DNA of 37,377 nucleotides from CAYPEZ01 sp964409985 (lineage in GTDB: Bacteria > Patescibacteriota > Minisyncoccia > Phycocordibacterales > UBA6899), in NCBI GenBank assembly GCA_964409985.1, contig CAYPEZ010000003.1, positions 1 through 37,377 of the forward strand, read 5' to 3'. Within the stretch, counting starts at the first letter, position 1. The number at the start of each line of letters is the position of its first letter. The position numbers and the translations under genes were made by a program. This document shows, piece by piece, positions 32,324 through 37,377 of the stretch. The notes beneath the pieces were generated by a model that was not told the origin of the DNA, made no database searches, and saw nothing but the letters and a program-made list of their open reading frames with translations.

Positions 32324-32352
32324 AGTATATTCGAAAAGAATTAAATAGTCAA
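32324..32352 (-). promoter_or_regulatory. Promoter of trmB-nth
   Basis: Minus strand: TTGACT (32352-32347), 17 bases, TATACT (32329-32324). The -35 is part of the inverted repeat at 32345-32365. Confidence 0.75.
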
Positions 32353-32365
32353 TATTTTTGACGAT
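32345..32365. promoter_or_regulatory. Operator-like repeat over the trmB -35
   Basis: ATAGTCA, 7 bases, TGACGAT. It is a weaker copy of the repeat at 32426-32452 with the same spacing and the same GTCA/TGAC core. Confidence 0.5.
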
Positions 32366-32425
32366 ATTCTATTCATCTTAAGAATATCTATATTTTACAA
32401 TGTATTTCTTTAGCAATAGACGATA

Positions 32426-32452
32426 AATATAGTCAGTATAATTGACTATATT
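32426..32452. promoter_or_regulatory. Operator-like repeat over the RNA-locus -35
   Basis: AATATAGTCA, 7 bases, TGACTATATT: perfect 10-base arms. It covers the -35 box at 32442-32447. Best candidate for a TrmB-family binding site here. Confidence 0.6.
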
Positions 32453-32470
32453 AAGTATTTCACGTATAAT
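32442..32470 (+). promoter_or_regulatory. Consensus promoter of the ribozyme/tRNA-like locus
   Basis: TTGACT (32442-32447), 17 bases, TATAAT (32465-32470). Predicted start near 32477. Confidence 0.8.
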
Positions 32471-32582
32471 GGTCCCAGAACAGTAAGCGTGTTGCCTACT
32501 GAGAACTTTGAGGAAGCGACAAATAAAGATGATTATCCATGTAACGTTCCAGAATCAGTACACCTGTTCCTTGAATGCGTGT

Positions 32583-32630
32583 TTGGTTGGAGAAAGTCGA
32601 TGAGTTCGTTCGTCGATCTTCTCCAACCAA
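32583..32630 (+). other. Leader hairpin
   Basis: TTGGTTGGAGAA (32583-32594) pairs perfectly with TTCTCCAACCAA (32619-32630), and CGATGA/TCGTCG pair inside. The stem ends 4 bases before the SD site of the 63-residue ORF, so it could influence its translation. Confidence 0.7.
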
Positions 32631-32645
32631 CCACAGGAGAGTACT

Positions 32646-32837
32646 ATGAACCGCCCCCACCGCCCCTTGACCACGCCCTCCCAGCGTCTGGTGTGCGATG
32701 ACAAGATCGCACAGAAGGTGAAGGAAGATCTTCATCTCCTTGCCTTCATCAAACAGGAGGCACAAGCATCCTGGCAGGATGAACGGGCTCTGGCTGAGAT
32801 CGTAGTAGCGATCTTCCAGAATCTGGGTCGTTCATGA
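32646..32837 (+). CDS. 63-residue protein of the ribozyme locus
   Basis: Unrecognised small protein. A basic N-terminus (MNRPHRPLTTPSQRLV) is followed by a long amphipathic helix region (KIAQKVKEDLHLLAFIKQEA and DERALAEIVVAIFQNLG). AGGAGA (32635-32640) lies 5 bases before the ATG. It is the only good ORF on the transcript from the promoter at 32442. It could bind the structured RNA that follows on the same transcript, but that is a guess. An 87-codon frame overlaps its stop by ATGA; its composition (many Arg, His, Cys) fits translated RNA structure better than a protein. Confidence 0.6.
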   Translation: MNRPHRPLTTPSQRLVCDDKIAQKVKEDLHLLAFIKQEAQASWQDERALAEIVVAIFQNLGRS

Positions 32838-32845
32838 CCCACCAC

Positions 32846-33171
32846 GTGACGAGAATTCAAAACTCTCGTCACCTTTATCGAGTCCTTGAACATGGCGTTC
32901 GAGGATTCGTAGAGAAAGTTGTTCAAAAGAATACATATTGTGTGGGTCGTGGGATCCCAAGCAAAACCCACCGGAGGCAAGTGTTCGTGAACTCACTTGC
33001 AGGTTGTGATGTACCTAACCTATCCGAAACCGGATACAACAAACACCACCGGAAAGCAAGTGCCCGTCAAGCACCTGCAGGTTGTGGATGTACCTAAAAA
33101 ACACCACCGCGGTTATGGGGTCGTCAACCGCAGAACAAAACCCCAGGAGTTCTCAGGTTCTCCAGAAAACC
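32846..33171 (+). ncRNA. Structured RNA region with tandem duplication
   Basis: After the small ORF come many local stems: GTGACGAGA/TCTCGTCAC (32846-32872), CCTTGAAC/GTTCGAGG, GTGGGT/ACCCAC around the palindrome TGGGATCCCA, GCAAGTG/CACTTGC, TATCCG/CGGATA. Two tandem units (32969-33046 and 33047-33104) share the start CACCGGA..GCAAGTG and the segment AGGTTGTGATGTACCTAA (second copy with one extra G); each has a hairpin after GCAAGTG whose sequence differs between copies while the stem is largely kept. A partial third unit starts at 33105 and contains its own stem, GCGGTT/AACCGC. I find no RNase P, tmRNA, SRP, 6S or intron signature. Confidence 0.6.
32969..33104 (+). repeat. Two diverged tandem units in the structured RNA
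   Basis: Unit 1 is 78 bases and unit 2 is 58 bases. The main length difference is a TATCCG/CGGATA hairpin with flanks, present only in unit 1. Confidence 0.65.
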
Positions 33172-33226
33172 TGTCTGTCGAGAAGTGTGTACTTCTCCTG
33201 ATGAGTCGGAAACGACGGAACAGATG
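33172..33226 (+). ncRNA. Type III hammerhead ribozyme candidate
   Basis: All parts are in order. Stem III: TGTCTGT (33172-33178) with ACAGATG (33220-33226), last two pairs G-U. Cleavage triplet GTC with C at 33179. Stem I: GAGAAGT (33180-33186), loop GTGT, ACTTCTC (33191-33197). Core CTGATGA (33198-33204). Stem II: GTCG, GAAA tetraloop, CGAC (33205-33216). The second core strand is GGA (33217-33219) where the consensus is GAA, so A13 is replaced by G. Cleavage would fall between 33179 and 33180. Stem III is open, hence type III. The one core change may reduce activity or be a natural variant. Confidence 0.7.
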
Positions 33227-33311
33227 TTCTTTAAATACGGCAAAATGTGGTGGGGAAGTAACCCACAAAAGTAAGTGATTGTTGAGACATTTCTCATTTC
33301 ACTCTATTTGT

Positions 33312-33383
33312 GGGGTGCTCCTCAGGTGAGGTACCTGGCCTCAGAAACCAGGAAGATGGGTTCGACTCCCATGTGCTCCACCA
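33312..33383 (+). tRNA. tRNA-like element, atypical, anticodon position CAG
   Basis: Acceptor GGGGTGC/GTGCTCC (three G-U pairs), discriminator A and encoded CCA. T arm perfect: ATGGG, TTCGACT, CCCAT. Anticodon arm CTGGC/ACCAG with a C-A mismatch at the loop, loop CTCAGAA; the anticodon would be CAG (Leu). The D arm is reduced to CTCAGGTGAG, with a loop of only 2 bases if all 4 pairs form, and there is no long variable arm, which a leucine tRNA needs. So it may be a tRNA mimic or odd tRNA rather than a working elongator. A terminator follows 7 bases after the CCA. Confidence 0.6.
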
Positions 33384-33390
33384 CCCACAC

Positions 33391-33424
33391 GCAGGAACAC
33401 ACGCTGTGTTCCTGCTATCTTTTG
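33391..33424 (+). terminator. Intrinsic terminator of the ribozyme locus
   Basis: GCAGGAACACA (33391-33401), CGC, TGTGTTCCTGC (33405-33415), then TATCTTTTG. Together with the promoter at 32442 it defines a transcript of about 950 bases. Confidence 0.85.
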
Positions 33425-33466
33425 AGGACATGAAACATTTCGTGTACTCAAAGAGATAGACGGTTC

Positions 33467-33495
33467 TTGTGCTCAATAGGAATGTTTCGTATACC
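33467..33495 (+). promoter_or_regulatory. Promoter of the 74-residue gene
   Basis: TTGTGC (33467-33472), 17 bases, TATACC (33490-33495). Confidence 0.5.
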
Positions 33496-33532
33496 CATAG
33501 AGATATGTTCTTCTACAACAACCGGAGGCCTC

Positions 33533-33757
33533 ATGAACAGTCGTAAAATCAGACAGCAAAAAGAGATGCGCGATCTGCTTGATCGGTTGTCCTTGTTCAC
33601 CACGGATGCGGTGCACCTTATCAATGCGGACCCCGCATACTTAAAGGACAAGGGCAAACTCGCAAGCCGCGCACAACAGCTTCTTCGTGAAATTCATTTT
33701 GACGAGGAGCGTGAAAAAATGGCGAGGAAGCGTCTCCACAAACCCAGCACCACGTAG
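33533..33757 (+). CDS. 74-residue basic helical protein, unknown
   Basis: Unrecognised. Charged and helical throughout: MNSRKIRQQKEMRDLLDRLS, then FTTDAVHLINADPAYLKDKG and a basic C-terminal helix (FDEEREKMARKRLHKP). GGAGG (33524-33528) lies 4 bases before the ATG. The stop codon is inside the 11-base-pair terminator stem. A longer in-frame opening at 33467 overlaps the promoter and is not used. Like other small genes in the window it is a self-contained promoter-SD-terminator unit. It lies between the ribozyme locus and the convergent cheA gene. Confidence 0.6.
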   Translation: MNSRKIRQQKEMRDLLDRLSLFTTDAVHLINADPAYLKDKGKLASRAQQLLREIHFDEEREKMARKRLHKPSTT

Positions 33758-33780
33758 TTATCTACGTGGTGCATTTTTTT
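33747..33780 (+). terminator. Intrinsic terminator of the 74-residue gene
   Basis: GCACCACGTAG (33747-33757), TTAT, CTACGTGGTGC (33762-33772), A, then seven T. Confidence 0.9.
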
Positions 33781-33838
33781 ATACAAATCCATATCACGAT
33801 GCGGATGTTCCAGAGAAAACACCTGCAGTAAAAAAATA

Positions 33839-36010
33839 TTACACCATTTGAGAGGTCCCCAAGAGGCGTTTAGCATCTTGCCGAAGAAATTCCATGGTGA
33901 TGGAGCCCGTGCTCTTATGGTCATCTGTACGCACACCCTCCCCCACTCCAAACCAGAGTCTTACTCTGACAAGATCTTTTGGATCTCCGTCATGTGAAGT
34001 AAGAAAATATCTTCGAAGGGCGCCTCTGGCATCCACACGAATGTCTGACATTGTTGTCATAACAGGCTGCTTGGTAATCTTCGAAAGAATATTACCAACA
34101 GCATGCATAGCAATCTGGCCAACTTCTTGGAAGAATGCTCTTTCCTCTTTTGTCAGTTTATGAAGATTTGATGGTTCGGCATGTATGGTCTTGGTCAGGA
34201 GCTGACTCATGGGTTCGGGTATTTCAAAAAGTAAATGCCCTGGATATGCTCCCTCGAGATTCATTCGAACACCTATAGATGTTGCCCCCCAATCATCCTC
34301 AGGAAGAACTTCTAAGCCATCAGCACACTCAGGGACCGACAGCTCAATGTGAAAACCAAAACGCCGTGCCAAGGCTCCTCCAGCATGACTTGCAACAACA
34401 TTCATAATTTCCATGAGCTGGTCACGCTCAGCAATAGTGAGTGTTGCGTGCTGATGATCTTCAAAAAATGTTTGCGAGGAAAAACGCGTATTGAGCACTC
34501 CTTCTGTATCAAGAACAAGAATGGTTCGACCGTCTCCAATCATTGCAGCACCACGGAATAGTGATAACGGCAAAAAAATACTCGGCAACGCTTTAACCAT
34601 AACATCTTCCTCGTGAAGAACTGAATCAACGGCAATAACCCCATCATGATGTTCACCTTTCAGGCGCAACAAAAGCGAGTCTATTTTTTTTGGATGATAT
34701 CTACCGAACGAAAGCGCCTGAGAGAGCGGGTAGAGTGGTAACAACTCCCCTCCAATTCGCACAAAAGACTTCCCTTCAATTGTTTCAACAAGTTTTTCGT
34801 CAAATGGTAATGAGGCTTGAATTGACGTCAGAGGAACTCCGAACGTGCCATTCCCCACCCTCACCAACAAAATACGTACAAGGGACAACGTAAGGGGGAT
34901 GCGAAGAGTGACACGAGTTCCTCCTCTTTGCTGGACTGGCGACTCGACAGTAATAGTCCCTCCCACAGAACGCACATATTCTCTCACTGCTGACATGCCA
35001 ACTCCACGCCCAGATATTTCTGTAATATGAGGTTTTGTCGTGATGTGGGGGTGAAACAAAAGCTCGTTTTTTTTCTCAACAGATAAGGTTTCGTGTTCTG
35101 GAACAAGGTGGTGATTCCGTGCGATCCGTTCAATCATGTCATATTGAATACCAATGCCATCATCCTCCACACTCACCCGAAGATGGTCACGATCAGTAGC
35201 TGCAGCAATAGTGACATGACCTTTTTTTGAAACGCCGTGGTCAATTGCATTACGCACCAAATGCCCCAGAGCTCCTCCAAGCTCACTGATCACAAGACGG
35301 TCAGCAAGAATATCTCCACCAAATACGTCAAGAGAAATTGTTTTTCCAAGCGAGCGACCAAGGTCCTTTGCTATCAATGGAAGCCGACCCAAAAAAGAAG
35401 ATAGTGGCACCATGCGTGCCTCACGGAGACCGGCCTCGAGGTCCAACGCTGCTTTACGTAGATCGTGCATGGTTTGCTCGTGTTCTCGCACAAGCGCATC
35501 TTCGTGTTTTCCCGATCGATCGAGCGCACGAAGAAGCGCGTCGTTTAATACAGTCATGCGATTTTTCACCAACAAGAGTGATTCTGTTGCCCCGGTCAGC
35601 TTCTGATAAACACCTTCAGATACTTGAATTGAAGAAGAAAGTCCTGGGGCCGGGAGATCCTGATCTTCTCCCCTCCAAATTGCCCGAGATCGGGCAACTG
35701 TGTCTTCTTCTCTGATCATTCCCTGCTGCAATCGCTCCTCAAGAAATTCAACGAGTCGAAAGATCTTGGTATAAATTAGAGGAGATTTCTTTCGTTGCGT
35801 TGTGCCTAGGGATTGTTCAATGTTATGAAAAAGTTCTCCAAGACCAGTAAGGCCAACCGCTCGTGCCGAACTCTTGAACGTATGGATGTCTCTTAACATT
35901 TGTTCATTCTCCTTCGATGAGTAACGCCCAAGAAGCCGTTGTGATGATGTTGAGAGACGACGAAAAAGCAATTTCGCTTCATCAAGAAAGGCAAGGAACA
36001 GCGGATCCAT
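33839..36010 (-). CDS. cheA: CheA-type histidine kinase fused to a CheC-like phosphatase domain
   Basis: Chemosensory kinase of 723 residues. HPt domain with phospho-acceptor His43 (IHTFKSSARAVGL). No CheY-binding P2 domain is seen; a linker leads to dimerisation helices (about 140-200). The ATPase domain has the N box HLVRNAIDHG (250-259), G1 EDDGIGI (282-288) and G2 GRGVGM (334-339). A CheW-like domain covers 376-505. Then, unusually, a CheC/CheX-like domain fills 520-712: D530-x3-E534-x2-N537 with Pro560, the CheC active-site pattern with one extra spacer residue. A second copy at 625-632 has lost its acidic residue and Asn. CheC removes phosphate from CheY. The start ATG at 36010 is 10 bases after the cheY stop and gives a canonical HPt N-terminus. 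Confidence 0.9.
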   Translation of the reverse strand: MDPLFLAFLDEAKLLFRRLSTSSQRLLGRYSSKENEQMLRDIHTFKSSARAVGLTGLGELFHNIEQSLGTTQRKKSPLIYTKIFRLVEFLEERLQQGMIREEDTVARSRAIWRGEDQDLPAPGLSSSIQVSEGVYQKLTGATESLLLVKNRMTVLNDALLRALDRSGKHEDALVREHEQTMHDLRKAALDLEAGLREARMVPLSSFLGRLPLIAKDLGRSLGKTISLDVFGGDILADRLVISELGGALGHLVRNAIDHGVSKKGHVTIAAATDRDHLRVSVEDDGIGIQYDMIERIARNHHLVPEHETLSVEKKNELLFHPHITTKPHITEISGRGVGMSAVREYVRSVGGTITVESPVQQRGGTRVTLRIPLTLSLVRILLVRVGNGTFGVPLTSIQASLPFDEKLVETIEGKSFVRIGGELLPLYPLSQALSFGRYHPKKIDSLLLRLKGEHHDGVIAVDSVLHEEDVMVKALPSIFLPLSLFRGAAMIGDGRTILVLDTEGVLNTRFSSQTFFEDHQHATLTIAERDQLMEIMNVVASHAGGALARRFGFHIELSVPECADGLEVLPEDDWGATSIGVRMNLEGAYPGHLLFEIPEPMSQLLTKTIHAEPSNLHKLTKEERAFFQEVGQIAMHAVGNILSKITKQPVMTTMSDIRVDARGALRRYFLTSHDGDPKDLVRVRLWFGVGEGVRTDDHKSTGSITMEFLRQDAKRLLGTSQMV

Positions 36011-36020
36011 AGAAAAAAGA

Positions 36021-36383
36021 CTATTGAAGATACGTCTCGAGTTTTTTGAGAATGTCTTCTTTTTCAAAAGGCTTCACAATATAATCTTTTGCACCAAAAT
36101 GCTTCGCTTCATCAACAACAGAATCTTGCCCGACAGCAGAAACAACCAATGCGGGGATTGACCCTCCAAGAGATTTAAGGAGGTCAATACCGTTCATTTC
36201 AGGCATAATAATATCCAAAAATATAAAATCTGGTTTAGCGTTTTTTATTTTTTCAAGAGCATCTTTTCCATCAACAGCTTCCGTAATGTGAAGATACCCC
36301 GCGCTCTCAAGGATATCTCGCAGCGCCTTGCGCATAAATTGCGAATCATCAACAACGAGAAGGTGCTTATCTTGGAGAGTCAT
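36021..36383 (-). CDS. cheY: CheY-like single-domain response regulator
   Basis: Phospho-receiver of 120 residues with no output domain. Acidic pair in VVDDSQFMRKALRDIL, phospho-acceptor Asp in FIFLDIIMPEMNG, the conserved Thr/Ser as Ser in ALVVSAVGQ, and the Lys in YIVKPF. All receiver residues are present. It lies between cheW and cheA, the likely phosphate donor. A TATACT box inside the end of cheW ends 7 bases before its ATG, so it also has its own leaderless promoter. The reading frame overlaps cheW by 17 bases. Confidence 0.94.
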   Translation of the reverse strand: MTLQDKHLLVVDDSQFMRKALRDILESAGYLHITEAVDGKDALEKIKNAKPDFIFLDIIMPEMNGIDLLKSLGGSIPALVVSAVGQDSVVDEAKHFGAKDYIVKPFEKEDILKKLETYLQ

Positions 36384-37008
36384 GTGTGCCAGTATACCAT
36401 GCGGTCAAGGCGTCTTCCTCGAGTGCGTGTACGATCGCAGGGACTGAACACACATATGTTGTCACTCCCACAAACTGCTTTGTTTCCTCTTGAAATTGCT
36501 GTTGAAAAGACGGGCTCCCAATCAAAAAATCATAGTGGAATTGTTGCCCAGCTTCAGGAATCTGTTGCTGTAGACATCCCAAGAGATATGTAGTGGGTAA
36601 ATGTTGATCCTCTCCTGAAACAGGATAAATCTGCTCGGGCTTTCTTTCGACAACATCAATCACCGCATCCACCAAGAAACCATATCGTGAAGATCCTTTC
36701 TCGATCACAAGCACGTATTTGGGGACAAGCGAAGATGTGTGAGTAGATTGGAAGCGCTTTGGAAGATCAATCACAGGAACAACGGTCCCACGATGAAAAA
36801 AAATTCCCTGAATGTACGCATACGCGCCTGGGATAGATGTGAGTGCTGGTGTTTGCACAACCTCAACAACCATATTCATAGGAATTGCGTATCTCACTTT
36901 CTGTAATGAAACGACAATATAATGATGCTCTAAGGTTTCTGGTGGACGCTGTTTTGCTTCATCTATACGACGTGCGATTTCTTGAACAAATGCCTCCTGT
37001 GTAGACAT
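36367..37008 (-). CDS. cheW: CheW-like adaptor protein
   Basis: Adaptor that couples receptors to CheA. The 213 residues contain one CheW domain: YIVVSLQKVRYAIPMNMVVE, VVQTPALTSIPGAYAYIQGI, FFHRGTVVPVIDLPKRF and YVLVIEKGSSRYGFLVDAVI, the usual two beta-barrel halves. An N-terminal helix of 25 residues and a C-terminal extension of about 50 residues go beyond the minimal 150-residue CheW. First gene of the cheW-cheY-cheA cluster. An extended -10 (TGC plus TACAAT) ends 6 bases before the ATG. Confidence 0.9.
   Translation of the reverse strand: MSTQEAFVQEIARRIDEAKQRPPETLEHHYIVVSLQKVRYAIPMNMVVEVVQTPALTSIPGAYAYIQGIFFHRGTVVPVIDLPKRFQSTHTSSLVPKYVLVIEKGSSRYGFLVDAVIDVVERKPEQIYPVSGEDQHLPTTYLLGCLQQQIPEAGQQFHYDFLIGSPSFQQQFQEETKQFVGVTTYVCSVPAIVHALEEDALTAWYTGTHDSPR
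36391..36396 (-). promoter_or_regulatory. -10 box of cheY inside cheW
   Basis: Minus strand TATACT, ending 7 bases before the cheY ATG, within the coding end of cheW. Confidence 0.5.
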
Positions 37009-37014
37009 GCACGT

Positions 37015-37020
37015 ATTGTA
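37015..37020 (-). promoter_or_regulatory. -10 box of the cheW-cheY-cheA cluster
   Basis: Minus strand TACAAT preceded by TGC, ending 6 bases before the cheW ATG. Confidence 0.55.
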
Positions 37021-37046
37021 GCAAAACCCACACGTATTCGTTGAAC

Positions 37047-37277
37047 TTATCGCACAAATGTAAACCTTGGAACTTTCTTCTCTTCCACCATGATCATTTC
37101 TATAAAGTCTATAAGAAGACGCACCCAGAGACTCTGATCAGTAATGCTTCGATAGATAACACACGTCTGAAGATCGAGAGTGTCTACGTTTACTTGCATT
37201 TTCCCAATACCAAGAATTTCATATGCACTTTGTGTTTTGTAGTGTTTCCAGATTTGGCCAGGAGTTGGCGTGCTCAT
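37047..37277 (-). CDS. DUF1653 family protein
   Basis: A 76-residue protein matching the pattern of DUF1653: GQIWKHYKTQSAYEILGIGK at the start, CVIYRSI in the middle, then LWVRLLIDFIEMI and VPRFTFV at the end. Function unknown; widespread in bacteria, often as a small stand-alone gene. It precedes cheW on the same strand with a 38-base gap that holds the cheW promoter. A weak TTTACT box ends 6 bases before the ATG. The last 100 bases of the window after it contain only a short GGTCCT/AGGACC hairpin. Confidence 0.85.
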   Translation of the reverse strand: MSTPTPGQIWKHYKTQSAYEILGIGKMQVNVDTLDLQTCVIYRSITDQSLWVRLLIDFIEMIMVEEKKVPRFTFVR

Positions 37278-37377
37278 GGTGTAAGTAAAGCAAAATAATG
37301 TGGGCTTCGGTCCTTACAGGACCAGTACCCCTTTCTCATTTGTTCGCCATCTGATCTGAATGGCTCTCAAATATGGG

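Noticed and set aside
32834..33097. An 87-codon plus-strand frame overlapping the stop of the 63-residue ORF by ATGA
   Set aside because: No SD site, unusual Arg/His/Cys content, and it runs through perfect RNA stems and the tandem repeat. The RNA explanation fits better, though translational coupling cannot be ruled out.
32940..33383. tmRNA, because of the TTCGACTCCC...CTCCACCA end
   Set aside because: No matching 5' half (a GGAGCAC-type or other 5' acceptor strand upstream), no tag ORF, and a local 5' acceptor strand already pairs with the 3' end.
1..37377. CRISPR arrays, insertion sequences, ribosomal RNA genes, integrases
   Set aside because: No regularly spaced repeats, no transposase or recombinase motifs and no rRNA segments were seen on either strand.

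Overview
The window reads as a chromosomal scaffold of a small-genome bacterium, most likely a member of the Candidate Phyla Radiation (Patescibacteria). The signs are compact housekeeping genes, a trigger factor without its PPIase domain, a PilB without its zinc cysteines, type IV pilus and ComEC uptake genes, and two secreted or anchored helical proteins of a kind common in that group. This placement comes from gene content and style, not from a marker-gene tree. A run of 10 N at 24101-24110 marks a scaffold join.

Layout. 1-4080: DNA uptake and repair (a ComEC-type metallo-beta-lactamase protein, a DedA protein on the opposite strand, the ComEC channel, a small zinc-ribbon-like protein, RNase HI). 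4109-8139: recJ, a HIT protein, and a tpiA-pgk operon. 8217-15754: type IV pilus genes on the minus strand (pilB, pilC, then pilV-, pilW- and pilX-like), with a tiny plus-strand operon between pilB and pilC. 15792-16610: a candidate small RNA and two short minus-strand genes behind a consensus promoter. 16847-26302: core genes (nusA, ppa, tig, clpP, rny, hup) mixed with unknown or secreted proteins. 26425-26705: tRNA-Gly followed by a long hairpin RNA that carries a copy of the tRNA 3' end. 26919-32309: a Na+/H+ antiporter, an orphan Xre/MbcA/ParS-type antitoxin, phosphomannomutase, and a trmB-nth operon. 32324-33424: the most unusual locus. 33533-37277: a small unknown gene, a CheA fused to a CheC-like domain, CheY, CheW and a DUF1653 protein.

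The locus at 32324-33424 looks like a self-contained transcription unit. It starts from a consensus promoter whose -35 lies inside an inverted repeat facing a divergent TrmB-like regulator. It then carries a leader hairpin, a 63-residue ORF with a Shine-Dalgarno (SD) site, a structured tandemly duplicated RNA, a near-complete type III hammerhead ribozyme, a tRNA-like element with encoded CCA, and an intrinsic terminator. I do not recognise this combination.

Two styles of gene expression coexist. About ten mostly housekeeping genes have a TATACT-like -10 box ending 6 to 11 bases before ATG, which implies leaderless mRNAs. About ten short, mostly unrecognised genes have clear SD sites, and many also have their own TTGACA-type promoter and hairpin terminator. 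The pilus genes and the CheA/CheY/CheW genes together suggest a chemosensory system that controls pili rather than flagella, but no receptor, CheR, CheB or flagellar gene is in the window.
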